Positions 52,054-61,084 of a stretch of DNA of 64,000 bases are shown here, piece by piece. The stretch is from an uncultured Desulfuromonadales bacterium (GTDB lineage Bacteria; Desulfobacterota; Desulfuromonadia; Geobacterales; Pseudopelobacteraceae), in contig CAIPTY010000053.1 in the NCBI GenBank assembly GCA_903868145.1, positions 1 to 64,000 on the forward strand. Reading direction: 5' to 3'. The translations under genes were made by a program, and so were the position numbers. The notes below the pieces were generated by a model that did not search any database, was not told the DNA's origin, and saw only the letters and a program-made list of their open reading frames with translations. How positions within the stretch are numbered: position 1 is the stretch's first letter; every line of letters starts with the position of its first letter.

Positions 52054-53019
52054 TTACAGGTTTTCCTGTTTTCTGGGGGTGCGAAAATCACCCCACAGGT
52101 CAAATATTCCCAGAGTTGCAATAAGTGCTGCCAGATAGGGCTGCAGGACCAGCATGATATGCAGACCCACCCGCAGGACACCAGCGATATTCTGCCGTGC
52201 AATAACCGTGTACAGCACCGCCAATCCCTGTAAAAAATATAACACTACCAGAATCGCCAGAACATTGAGAGCCGGTGTCGTGATAACCGGATCAGCCGCC
52301 AACTGCGCGAATCCCGCAGCGATGAGACCCCAGACCAGTACATCCGGGTTTCTGTAATCCCGGAATAAACCGATCGTGAGGGTCTGGCTGAATCCTGCGG
52401 CAAAACGTCGCAGAAGCGCCAGATTACATCCTGCCATGGCAATCAATGAAATCGTCACCAGAGCCGGATACAGCCTTATGACCAGATCGGCCGCCGATGA
52501 CATGGCCTGCTTCAAGGCAACTAGTTCGTCACCCTTGATGCCGCTCTTTTCGTAGATGGCAATCGCCTGGGCGACACTTTTCTGGATCTCGGCAACCGCC
52601 AGCAGATGCACGCTCTGGCCGCTACTCATGGTAAAAAAAACAATGGCACCGGACAGCAGCACCAGATTGGCGGCGGTCGTCCAGACGATGGAACGGGTAG
52701 CGCTGAATCCCCTCAGCAGCAGCTCTGACATCATCAGAGCAATCAGCCCACACTGCACCAGATAGAAAATCCCGGCGGCAACACCAAAAAGAGCCGACAT
52801 TGCCGCAGTTGCGCCAAAAATAACAATGACCGCCGTAGGGCGCCCGTATCGAAAACGGCAGTAAGCCGCCGGAAAGGGGGCCAGCAGTCCGGAAAATATT
52901 CCGGCGGGCGGTATGACCAGATATGCCGCAAAGAGAACAAACGAACCGGCCATGCCGAGACCCCCCGCAAGAATGCGGGAAATAGGGGTGTGGCCGGTTT
53001 TTTCAGACAGGTTTTCCAA
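52054..53019 (-). CDS. DUF2232 (YybS-like) membrane protein
   Basis: 321 residues with about eight to nine membrane helices, for example VLFAAYLVIPPAGIFSGLLA and AIVVLYFLQGLAVLYTVIA-type stretches. The DUF2232/YybS family is regularly found between rpsR and rplI in Geobacter-like and Firmicute genomes; function unknown. Eight bases separate it from rpsR, so it is part of the ribosomal operon. Confidence 0.85.
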   Translation of the reverse strand: MENLSEKTGHTPISRILAGGLGMAGSFVLFAAYLVIPPAGIFSGLLAPFPAAYCRFRYGRPTAVIVIFGATAAMSALFGVAAGIFYLVQCGLIALMMSELLLRGFSATRSIVWTTAANLVLLSGAIVFFTMSSGQSVHLLAVAEIQKSVAQAIAIYEKSGIKGDELVALKQAMSSAADLVIRLYPALVTISLIAMAGCNLALLRRFAAGFSQTLTIGLFRDYRNPDVLVWGLIAAGFAQLAADPVITTPALNVLAILVVLYFLQGLAVLYTVIARQNIAGVLRVGLHIMLVLQPYLAALIATLGIFDLWGDFRTPRKQENL

Positions 53020-53027
53020 GCGGGTTA

Positions 53028-53348
53028 TCAGGGCAGCACGTGATTTGAAGCGACCGGAAGCAACGCGATATTCCGGGCACGCTTGATCGCCTCGGTAATT
53101 TCCCGCTGATGCCGTGCGCAGTTGCCGGAGATGCGACGCGGGACAATCTTGCCGCGCTCAGAAATGAAGTAACGGAGTGTGCGTGGCTCCTTGTAATCGA
53201 TGGACAGGTTCTTCTCGGCACAGAAACGGCATACCTTGCGACGCTGAAAAGGACGTTTCTTGCGGGGGCCGCCAGGTCCGTTCGACGGACGCTGACCCTG
53301 ACCGGAAGAGGGGCGCTGATAGGTGCTTGCTGGTCTTTCGTCACTCAT
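53028..53348 (-). CDS. rpsR: 30S ribosomal protein S18
   Basis: 106 residues. The core is [60 protein letters not shown]. The first 30 residues (Ser/Gly/Pro/Gln-rich) are an extension over the 75-residue E. coli protein. Two Cys in CRFCAEK plus NCARH fit the zinc-binding-type S18. Classic RimI substrate. Confidence 0.96.
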   Translation of the reverse strand: MSDERPASTYQRPSSGQGQRPSNGPGGPRKKRPFQRRKVCRFCAEKNLSIDYKEPRTLRYFISERGKIVPRRISGNCARHQREITEAIKRARNIALLPVASNHVLP

Positions 53349-53369
53349 AATGATCTATCCTCCAGGAAA

Positions 53370-53753
53370 TTATTCGTTAGCTGTTTCAACAACGGCTTCA
53401 TCCGCATCGGCAATTTCAGGCAGTTCGGGCTCGATCACCGGCGCCTTTTTTTCCACCTTTTCCGGCTCATCCGTAATGTTGACGCTCTGGTAGCGCAGAA
53501 CCTTTTCATCCAGCCTGAGACGGCGCTCCAACTCGGCAATCAGCTCTGCACCGCCGTCGAAACGGGCATAGTAATAGCGCCCACGGGCACATTTCCTGAT
53601 GGGATAGGCCAGTTTCCTGACACCCCAGTCATCCATCCGGTGCAACTCGCCTTTATAGGACGCGATAACGTCCTGTGCCTTGCCGGTAACGACTTTGATG
53701 TCGTCTTCGCCAAGATCGGGCTGGAGGATGAAAATAGTTTCGTACTTCCTCAT
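53370..53753 (-). CDS. rpsF: 30S ribosomal protein S6
   Basis: 127 residues: MRKYETIFILQPDLGEDDIK, RKLAYPIRKCARGRYYYARF, LDEKVLRYQSVNIT and an acidic C-terminal tail. GGAGG lies seven bases before ATG 53753; a longer start at 53768 is less likely. S6 and S18 pair on 16S rRNA and often bind their own leader. Confidence 0.95.
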   Translation of the reverse strand: MRKYETIFILQPDLGEDDIKVVTGKAQDVIASYKGELHRMDDWGVRKLAYPIRKCARGRYYYARFDGGAELIAELERRLRLDEKVLRYQSVNITDEPEKVEKKAPVIEPELPEIADADEAVVETANE

Positions 53754-53834
53754 GTGATGCCTCCTCACGGTTTACGAGCCCCGGTCCTACCCGGAGCAAG
53801 GAGATACGGCCTGAGCCGTTTTTAAAGAACGAGT

Positions 53835-53863
53835 TTTGTACTACAGTTTCAGACTGAGTGCAA
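53835..53863 (-). promoter_or_regulatory. Candidate sigma-70 promoter for the rpsF operon
   Basis: Minus strand TTGCAC (53858-53863), 17-base spacer, TACAAA (53835-53840), giving a leader of about 75 bases with GC-rich pairing CTCCGGGTAGGACCGGGGC that could host S6:S18 binding. Confidence 0.4.
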
Positions 53864-54766
53864 TCATTTTGTTTTCCGGCGCAATCTGAATTTCTTCACC
53901 AGCTCAATGGGATGGTAGGAAAGCTTTGCATTTCTCAGACCGGGTTCCCCCAGATCCTGTTCGCGGTTGATATGGCGACAATCGGTAAAAAGGAGGCGAC
54001 AGAACTCCCGGTTGACCAGTTGCGACAAGCCCTCCATGAAGTGATTCGCCTTCTCGAAATGACAGACCGCCGTGTCAGCATTGAGACGTTCGCCAACGGC
54101 AAAAGCGCCCACCTTCCCCTCCACCACCACAACAACACCCACCAATCCCAGCGCATCGGCCCGCGTCAGCGCTTCGACCGCTGCACCCATCTCCAGCCCG
54201 AACGAGCGATTCCCTTCAAGCCCGGCCGCCCTGCCCCACCCGTCCAGCAGTTCCAGACATCCGGTCAGGTGGCGCGCTGAAAATTCATCTGCCTCCCAGG
54301 CATGTCGCGCAGCAAAATAACTGATCCGGTTTTTCTTCTTGTGGAAACGGTTTCCCGGCAGCAGCGCCAGATCATCGCGCAGATACAGATAGTCGAACGA
54401 GTCCCGTTCCTCGATGATCTCATAACCCGAATCCGTGAGGCTCGCCGACACGAATGATTCATCGGCACCGTAAATTTCGATGCCACCTTCCAGCAGATGC
54501 GCACAAGCAGCGGCCACATCGCCACCCAGCGGCAACATGCAGTAGCTGTCGCCGGCATATCCCTTGCCACGTATTACGATGGAGTCGCCGAGTCGCGAGA
54601 CGTGGTAGTCGTGCGCCGCGCGAAACAGATACAGACCGGCGAAGGTAAGCTCGGAGATGCGCGGCTGAATCAACGCAAAGATAGCATCAAAAAGGGCTTT
54701 GTCCGAAAGGTCGAGCGGACGGGCGGCGGGCCAGCGAGGAATTTCTGTTGAGTTTTCCGGAATCAT
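53864..54766 (-). CDS. DUF2156 (lysylphosphatidylglycerol synthase C-domain-like) protein
   Basis: 300 residues, two tandem GNAT-like halves as in DUF2156 proteins and the catalytic domain of MprF. Seen: RISELTFAGLYLFRAAHDYH, GNRFHKKKNRISYFAARHAW, VVVVVEGKVGAFAVGERLNA and a basic end (KLSYHPIELVKKFRLRRKTK). No membrane flippase domain, so it acts alone. Substrate unknown. The rpsF promoter overlaps its end. Confidence 0.85.
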   Translation of the reverse strand: MIPENSTEIPRWPAARPLDLSDKALFDAIFALIQPRISELTFAGLYLFRAAHDYHVSRLGDSIVIRGKGYAGDSYCMLPLGGDVAAACAHLLEGGIEIYGADESFVSASLTDSGYEIIEERDSFDYLYLRDDLALLPGNRFHKKKNRISYFAARHAWEADEFSARHLTGCLELLDGWGRAAGLEGNRSFGLEMGAAVEALTRADALGLVGVVVVVEGKVGAFAVGERLNADTAVCHFEKANHFMEGLSQLVNREFCRLLFTDCRHINREQDLGEPGLRNAKLSYHPIELVKKFRLRRKTK

Positions 54767-54985
54767 GGAATGAAATAAAACCTGCTGATATTAAATAAGA
54801 TATCGTATTTTCGATGGAATTTCGTCCGGGTTGTATCAGTTTCGCGTCGAAAAGTAAAGCAGCAAGGTTTCTTTTACGCAATCGAGCAGTTTTGATTGTG
54901 CCCTTTTTTGTTGACAACGTGTGGCCTGATACGGTAAACATTCTCCTCCATCAGGCGCGGATATTTTATCATTCCGGTAACTTCC

Positions 54986-55013
54986 TTGATGTGACGCTGT
55001 CAGGGGTTATATA
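54986..55013 (+). promoter_or_regulatory. Candidate sigma-70 promoter for tRNA-Met
   Basis: TTGATG (54986-54991), 16-base spacer, TATATA (55008-55013). The stretch 54767-55116 has no convincing gene; a second TTGACA at 54911 with TAAACA after 18 bases is another candidate. Confidence 0.4.
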
Positions 55014-55078
55014 AACGAACTACGCTCACAAGCTGAAAGTCTGTGTTAACGGTGAACCCTCCGCACCCAAGAACGTAT

Positions 55079-55111
55079 CGCCTCTTTGGTACAAACCCGG
55101 AGAGGCGTTTT
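55079..55111 (+). terminator. Hairpin with short T run just upstream of tRNA-Met
   Basis: CGCCTCT (55079-55085) pairs with AGAGGCG (55101-55107), followed by four T. Six bases ahead of the tRNA; it may be a weak terminator, or a processing structure in the tRNA precursor. Confidence 0.4.
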
Positions 55112-55116
55112 AAAAT

Positions 55117-55193
55117 GGCGGTGTAGCTCAGCTGGTCAGAGCAAGCGACTCATATTCGCTAGGTCCGGAGTTCAAATCTCTGCACCGCCACCA
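55117..55193 (+). tRNA. tRNA-Met (anticodon CAU)
   Basis: 77 bases including an encoded CCA. Acceptor stem GGCGGTG/CACCGCC, D arm GCTC..GAGC, anticodon stem AGCGA/TCGCT around loop CTCATAT with anticodon CAT, T arm CGGAG/CTCTG with TTCAAAT. First pair is G-C, so elongator type is likelier than initiator; a lysidine-modified tRNA-Ile2 cannot be excluded by eye. Confidence 0.93.
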
Positions 55194-55226
55194 TTAAATA
55201 GTCCGGCAACGTCCGGTTTAGTCCAT

Positions 55227-55254
55227 AAGCCCCTTGAGAACAGGGGCTTTTTTA
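55227..55254 (+). terminator. Intrinsic terminator of tRNA-Met
   Basis: AAGCCCC (55227-55233), nine-base loop, GGGGCTT (55243-55249) and a T run through 55253. Confidence 0.85.
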
Positions 55255-55303
55255 TTATCTATTGTCCTATATGGTTCACTATGATTATGCTCAAATCCAT
55301 AGT

Positions 55304-55360
55304 TTTTGGCGGTATTCATGACGGTATACCGCCAACCAATCAAAGTGGATACCGTCAAAA
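55304..55360. repeat. Inverted half-sites GGCGGTAT / ATACCGYC before integrase stub
   Basis: GGCGGTAT (55308), GACGGTAT (55320), ATACCGCC (55326) and ATACCGTC (55349) are packed within 50 bases. Such half-sites are common ahead of tRNA-associated P4-type integrase genes and may be integrase or excisionase binding sites. No other gene is visible from 55194 to 55503. Confidence 0.5.
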
Positions 55361-55373
55361 AGGCGAAGAAGCC

Positions 55374-55433
55374 ATGCCTAAAAGGATTGCGCCTTTATCC
55401 TTAGTGCCCCTTTTGCAATATAATCAGTTATAA
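55374..55433 (+). pseudogene. Stub of a P4-type tyrosine integrase
   Basis: Encodes MPKRIAPLS followed by ten unrelated residues and a stop. MPKR-I-x-PLS/T is the usual first strand of P4-family integrases that insert at tRNA genes. It lies 180 bases downstream of tRNA-Met in the expected orientation. The remainder of the gene is absent. Because only nine residues support it, the call is tentative. Confidence 0.4.
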
Positions 55434-55502
55434 TTTTAGTACGATACTTACACTATGGATTCACCATCTATTGGGGATTTGCTAGTAACGTGTGCAATTC
55501 CT

Positions 55503-55678
55503 AAGGGAGTCATTAAATTGAAGAATCGGGGAGATTTTCCCGGTGACGTGGCTATGATAACCTGATATATCTGGCATTGAAAAACATCGCAAAAAAGTGG
55601 ACAATGCCGATCGGAGACTGGAAGTCGGCATTGAATCAGTTCAGTATTATGTTTGAAGAAAGACTACCGAACTTCTAA
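55503..55678 (+). mobile_element. Degenerate C-terminus of an IS256-type transposase (copy 1)
   Basis: Reading with one frameshift near 55556 gives VIKLKNRGDFPGDVA, then DNLIYLALKNIAKKW, then TMPIGDWKSALNQFSIMFEE and a stop at 55676. The KKWTMPI-x-DW-x-ALNQF ending is diagnostic of IS256-family transposases. Everything upstream is lost. A second, shorter copy lies at 59311-59394 in the same direction. Confidence 0.8.
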
Positions 55679-55764
55679 ACCCGGAAAACCATTTACACAA
55701 AATACTTTACAGGCCCGTTTTGTAGCGAAGAAGAACTACCGTGGCAACTCGACGGAGGAAACGT

Positions 55765-58700
55765 ATGAACTTTGATATTTTTCAGTTCCGCTCGCTCAAG
55801 ACAAAAGTAACTCTCTTTACGTTGACCATCTCACTGTCGCTCTTCTTATGCCTGTTTCCATCCGCCATCATATCTGCTCCTCTTGATTCCCTTTCTTACC
55901 GGCAGGAACCAAAACATGTGTTTGTCTTGAACTCGTTCAACCGTGGCTATACCTGGACAGATAACATGCTACGTGGAATCGACGATGTTTTCGGCAGTTC
56001 GGGGGTAAATGTCGAGACGTATGTGACCTTCATGGATACGAAAAGGATATCGCCTACACCACAGTATTTACAGCAGTTAAAGGAGTTGATCCGGGATAGC
56101 TACAAGGGTGTCCGCTTTGATGCTGTACTGGCCTGCGACAACGATGCCTTCGAGTTTGCTAAAAAGTACCGGGACGAACTCTTTCCCGGTGTGCCGGTAG
56201 TCTTCTCATCCATCAACGATTTTGACGAGCGGATGCTGGAAGGACGAAGGGATATAACCGGAACAAGCGAAAACACTGATTACGCAGGCACAATAAAAGC
56301 AGCCCTGCAACTACTCTTCCTGCCACAAAAAACATTGTGGTGGTGACTGACGGCACTACAACCGGAAAAGCGCACCGCTCCGCAGTTGAAAAAATCAGCC
56401 CCAATTTCTTTCAAAACCTCGGTTTTACCTATATTTCCCTCGCCGATATGACAATGGACGAATTGGCCGGAAACCTATCGAAGCTTGAAAAAAACAGCAT
56501 TGTTCTTCTGCTCCAGCATTTTAAGGACAAGAATGGGACGAGCTACACAGTCCAGTACAGTACACCTCTGCTCACAAAAAGTTCCTCCGTGCCAGTATTT
56601 GTATTGACCGATATTCGTATTGGTCTGGGTGCGCTGGGAGGGCATGTTGTAAGCGGCTATCATCACGGAGAGGCCGCTGCACAGATGGTTGCGAAAATTC
56701 TCAAGGGTGCTGATGTGAAATCTATTCCCGTACTCCTCGATAGTCCGAACAAATATATGTTCGATTACCGGGTTATGGAACGATTCCATATTCCGGCAAA
56801 AGCACTTCCGCCAGAAAGCATCATAATCAATAGACCTGACACTGTTCTGGATCTGTACAAGAAATATCTGGTTCTCGTGACCCTCTCGATTGTTGCTCTC
56901 GTCGGCATTATTGTCTGGATGTGGCGAGAGTTCAAATCTCGCAAAAAAACCGAGGAGTTGCTGCGTGAATCCAATGAAACATTATCCCTCTTTGTGCACA
57001 ATTCACCGATATACACTTACATCAAGGTGGTAACTCCCACAGAGAGCCGTGTACTGCAAGCCAGTGAGAATTTTTTGGAGATGGTTGGAATACCGGGGTC
57101 TCAAATGGTTGGCAAGACCATGGCAGAGCTTTTTCCGGCTGAATTTGCTGCGAAAATTACCGAGAACGATTGGGCTGTCGTTTCTAGTGGTGTCGTAATG
57201 AAAGTTGATGAGACTTTTAATGGTCGCAACTATACCACCGTAAAGTCCCCGCTCATTAAGGGTGAGAAGACACTGTTAGCAGGTTTTACGATGGATATAA
57301 CCGAGCGTAAGAGAGCAGAAGAGGAACTCCGAGCAAGCACAGAAGACCTAAAAGACTCACAGCGAATTGCACATGTGGGCAGTTGGCGAATGGACTTGGC
57401 CAGCAACGAGGTCTTCTGGTCTGAAGAACTATATAAAATGTATGGCTTTGATCCAAAACTCCCCCCGCCGCCATACACTGAACACCAGAAACTATTTACC
57501 ACTGAAAGTTGGGAAAAGTTGTCATCAGCCCTTCAAAACAGCCAATTTAATGGAATCCCTTACGACCTTGAATTAGAAACAGTTCGAGATGATGGAAGTT
57601 TTGGGTGGATGTGGGTATACGGCAAACCGGTACTTGATGCAAAAGGAGTAATAGTTGGCCTTCGAGGAATGGCCCAGGATATAACTGAGTTCAAGATGAA
57701 AGAGAATGCCCTTAGAGATAGTGAAACGCAGTACCGGATGCTCGTGAATAATCTTTCGGCTGGTGTTGTAGTGCACGTTACGGATTCTTCAATCATATTC
57801 GCCAACCAAATGGCTTCTACACTCCTTGGTCTGAGCAGGGATCAGTTGATGGGAAAGACAGCCATAGACCCTGCCTGGTGTTTTTTGCTGGAAAACGGCA
57901 CACCAATGGATCTTGAAGAGTATCCGGTAAATCAGGTGCTAAAATCAGGCAAACCTTTGTCCGGTTTTACTATAGGCATCTGTCGCCCCGATCTCTCAGA
58001 CCCGCTCTGGGTGTTATGTAATGCATACCCGATTGAAAGTTCTGAAGGGCTCTTACAGCAGGTCGTAGTTGTATTTTCTGATATAACCAAGCTCAAGAAG
58101 GCCGAAGATGATAAATTGATATTTGAACAGCAAATCCAGCATACTCAAAAGCTGGAAAGCCTTGGTGTACTTTCGGGCGGCATTGCTCACGACTTTAATA
58201 ACATCCTGGCAATCATCATGGGGTATTGCTCCCTGACAAAGATGGACTATGAAACGGCAGAGCACAATATCCAAGAGATTGAAAAAGCTGCTGAACGTGC
58301 TGCTGCACTTTGTCGCCAAATGCTTGCCTACGCAGGTAAAGCCCAACTTGCTATGTCTCAGCTCAATATGTGTACGCTGTTGGATGAAATGGTCACCATG
58401 TTGAAAGCGACCCTCCCCCAGAATGCTGAAATCAACCTCGATCTACCCACTGACATTCCTTTCATCAATGGTGATGCCAGCCAGATCAGACAGATCGTCA
58501 TGAATCTAATCATCAATGCTTCTGAGGCTATTGGTAAAGAGCATGGTGAAATTCAAGTATCGCTCGCCACAATTGCAATAAAAACTGGACAATCTGAAGA
58601 GGAGTACAACGGCAAATCAATCCCTTCAGGATGGTACGTCTGTCTTAAAGTCACCGACAATGGCTGCGGCATGGATGAGGAAACAAAATGGCGAATTTTT

Positions 58701-59276
58701 GAACCCTTCTACACTACAAAGTTCACTGGTCGAGGTTTGGGGATGTCTGCGGTACTCGGAATTATCAACTCACATGGTGGATCATTACAACTCCAGAGCC
58801 ATCTCGGTCAGGGTACAACCTTTAAAGTATATCTGCCTGTCCCGAAAACGAATTCTACCGAGAGTGATGATCAAAAACATATTCCCTCAGCACCTTGGAA
58901 GGGGAGTGGCACAATACTACTGGTAGAAGATGAAGATCAGGTTCGGCAAATTGCAAAGGCACTGCTGAAAAACTTCGGATTCGCTGTTCTGGAAGCGGTA
59001 AATGGCAAGGATGCGTTGGAACTGTACCAAACTAACGCCACAGACATTACCTTGGTTTTGACCGACATGGGTATGCCGATTATGGATGGTTATGAGTTGT
59101 TCTCTGAGCTGAAAAAACTAAACCCCGAACTGCCGATCATAATTTCCAGCGGCTATGGAGATGCCGAAGTCGGTTCAAGGATTGGCATTGATAATATTGA
59201 TGGCCTTATTAGCAAACCATACGGCCCTGATCAGTTGCGGGAGGTGCTAAAGGGTGTCATTGAAGGTACACTCTGA
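55765..59276 (+). pseudogene. Frameshifted periplasmic-binding / PAS hybrid histidine kinase
   Basis: ATG 55765 has GGAGG six bases upstream. Frame 1 (to 56346) has a membrane leader (VTLFTLTISLSLFLCLFPSA) and an ABC_sub_bind-type sensor domain (KHVFVLNSFNRGYTWTDNML, FPGVPVVFSSINDFDERML). It breaks near 56315; the next frame resumes with KNIVVVTDGTTTGKA and continues as a 979-residue stretch from 56337: remaining binding domain, membrane helix (LVTLSIVALVGIIVWMW), three PAS domains, HisKA with SGGIAHDFNNILAIIMGY (His near 617), HATPase (GRGLGMSAVLGII) and a receiver (LVLTDMGMPIMDGYEL). One base insertion or -1 slip would restore it. AT-richer than its neighbours; bracketed by IS256 remnants. 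The downstream part could still be made without the sensor's first half. Confidence 0.85.
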
Positions 59277-59310
59277 ATGTAATCGGTAGAAAATTATCGA
59301 AGAATATACT

Positions 59311-59394
59311 GCTTTGTAAAATCCGAAGAAATGGACAATGTCGATCGGAGACTGGAAATCGGCTCTGAATCAATTCAGTATTATATTTGATTGA
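59311..59394 (+). mobile_element. Degenerate C-terminus of an IS256-type transposase (copy 2)
   Basis: In one frame reads WTMSIGDWKSALNQFSIIFD then stop at 59392. The 59 bases 59332-59390 match 55598-55656 with about six differences, in direct orientation. Only the tail of the gene survives. No other gene in 59277-59432. Confidence 0.78.
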
Positions 59395-59432
59395 ATGTCC
59401 TTCAACCGCTTAATCCTTAGTGTGAGGTTGTT

Positions 59433-59651
59433 CTATCTATCGGGTGTAATGGCCACCGGTCGGCCGCCACTGTCCATACGATAACCCGGATCTGTCGGGT
59501 TCGGAGCGGAAGGTTGTGACAATGGCTTGTCAGAATTACCGTAGGAAAAGCCGCTACTTTGCTCGCCCTGATATGACTGATATTTTGCCCCGCTCATTGA
59601 GCCGCAAGAAGCCAGCAAACTGACCGTAAAAAATACTGCCAGATATTTCAT
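59433..59651 (-). CDS. Small lipoprotein
   Basis: 72 residues: MKYLAVFFTVSLLASCGSMS is a lipoprotein leader with lipobox LLASC (Cys 16); the mature part is short, Gly/Ser/Pro-rich and carries no known fold. Function unknown. Its ATG overlaps the stop of the truncated PAS gene by four bases. Confidence 0.75.
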   Translation of the reverse strand: MKYLAVFFTVSLLASCGSMSGAKYQSYQGEQSSGFSYGNSDKPLSQPSAPNPTDPGYRMDSGGRPVAITPDR

Positions 59652-59860
59652 AAATCCTCCCGTTCAATAATCTTGATCCCTTTGGTAAGAGAGAGCACAT
59701 CAACAGTCGAAATGTGACTGCCAATAAGCTGCTCGCTTGAATACCCCACCATACGGCAGTAGGTGTCATTGGTTTCAATGATGGTACCGGTCAAGTCGAC
59801 CAACAGGAAGGCATCGATTGATGTTTGTATGATGTTGTGGAAATCATCGGCGTGCAACAT
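59648..59860 (-). CDS. Truncated PAS-domain protein
   Basis: 70 residues: ADDFHNIIQTSIDAFLLVDL, TGTIIETNDTYCRMVGYSSE and QLIGSHISTVDVL form the first two thirds of a PAS fold; the last strands and any output domain are missing. It ends over the lipoprotein start. Likely a relic of a larger sensor, though a free small PAS protein is possible. 180 bases after the HD-GYP gene; that gap shows no convincing gene. Confidence 0.6.
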   Translation of the reverse strand: MLHADDFHNIIQTSIDAFLLVDLTGTIIETNDTYCRMVGYSSEQLIGSHISTVDVLSLTKGIKIIEREDL

Positions 59861-60040
59861 GATGCTCCTCGAAAAATCTGCTATGCAGAGATTTTTGTAA
59901 AGCAGCTTGATCAGAAGGGGAGTAGGAATTTGCCTTTTCGGTGCAGACTGTATACCACCGGTAATAAGCTGCCGTCAATGCGTTGGCGTGCTTACAAATA
60001 TTGACAGTAACCTTTTGGAAGAGCTTAACGATACCGGAAA

Positions 60041-61084
60041 TCATAAACCGCATACCTGATCGGCTAACTGTTCCTGTATAGCCTTCAATTCCGGCAGTTT
60101 CATCAAAAATGCATCGACAATCTGCGGATCAAGATGTCCTCCACGGCAGCGCACGACCTCAGCAACGGCCTTATCGACCGGCCACGGCTTCTTGTAGGGG
60201 CGCAGACTGGTCAGGGCATCGAACATATCGGCAATCGCCACAATCCTCCCATGGAGCGGGATGATATCCCCCTTCAATCCGTGAGGATAGCCGCTGCCGT
60301 CCCAGCGTTCGTGATGGGTCATGGCGATCATTGCCGCAGCCTTCAGCAGATAGTTTTCGCCGGTGCCGATTATATTGTAGCCGATCTCACTGTGAGTCTG
60401 CATGATCTTCCATTCATCGTCGTCAAGCTTTCCCGGTTTGAAGAGAATACTGTCCGGGATGCCGATTTTCCCGGTATCATGGAGTGCAGCGGCATTGTAG
60501 AGCAGCTCCGCCTCGCTTTCCGGGAGACCGATTGCCTGGGCGATAATGCGGGAATAACGGCACACCCTGCCAACATGCTGCCCGGTTTCGTTATCCCGAT
60601 ATTCACCGGCGATGCCGAGCCGATGGAGAATTTCAAAACGGGATTCGTTCAACTCGGCGGTGCGTTCCCGGACAAGCTTCTCAAGGGTGCGGTTCTGGTT
60701 GTAGAGGGCAACATGCGTCCTGACCCGTGCCCGGACTGTGGATGAATTAATCGGCTTATTGATGTAGTCAACGGCGCCGCAGGTAAAGCCGACCGACTCG
60801 TCGTTGACCTCTCCCCTGGCGGTTACAAATATCACCGGAATAGCACTGGTCAGCGGATTTTCCTTGAGGAGTCGGCATGTTTCAAAACCGTCCATCACAG
60901 GCATCATCACATCAAGCAGGATAAGATCGACCGGCACGGAGAGGCAGATGTCGATGGCCTGTTTTCCGCTGTTAGTAGCCTTTATTGCGTAATTGTCAAT
61001 CGTCAGTGCGGCGTTGAGCAGACTGATATTCTGCGGTTCGTCGTCAACAATCAGAATTGTCGCAGGAGATGATGGCGTTGTCAT
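60041..61084 (-). CDS. HD-GYP response regulator (cyclic-di-GMP phosphodiesterase type)
   Basis: 347 residues: receiver domain (ILIVDDEPQNISLLN, LILLDVMMPVMDGFE, Asp near 58) and an HD-GYP domain with HDTGKIGIPD and HHERWDGSGYPHGLKGD, metal and GYP motifs intact. RpfG-type proteins hydrolyse cyclic di-GMP, which commonly controls type IV pili and attachment. It overlaps the hybrid kinase gene by four bases, so is its likely output. Confidence 0.94.
   Translation of the reverse strand: MTTPSSPATILIVDDEPQNISLLNAALTIDNYAIKATNSGKQAIDICLSVPVDLILLDVMMPVMDGFETCRLLKENPLTSAIPVIFVTARGEVNDESVGFTCGAVDYINKPINSSTVRARVRTHVALYNQNRTLEKLVRERTAELNESRFEILHRLGIAGEYRDNETGQHVGRVCRYSRIIAQAIGLPESEAELLYNAAALHDTGKIGIPDSILFKPGKLDDDEWKIMQTHSEIGYNIIGTGENYLLKAAAMIAMTHHERWDGSGYPHGLKGDIIPLHGRIVAIADMFDALTSLRPYKKPWPVDKAVAEVVRCRGGHLDPQIVDAFLMKLPELKAIQEQLADQVCGL

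Noticed and set aside
54687-55014. Short frames on both strands between the DUF2156 gene and tRNA-Met
   Set aside because: No ribosome-binding sites, mutually overlapping, no similarity recognised; the region is better read as promoter/leader for the tRNA.
59844-60053. 69-residue minus-strand open frame between the HD-GYP and PAS genes
   Set aside because: Overlaps both neighbours' ends, no family, no good start signal; not credible as a gene.
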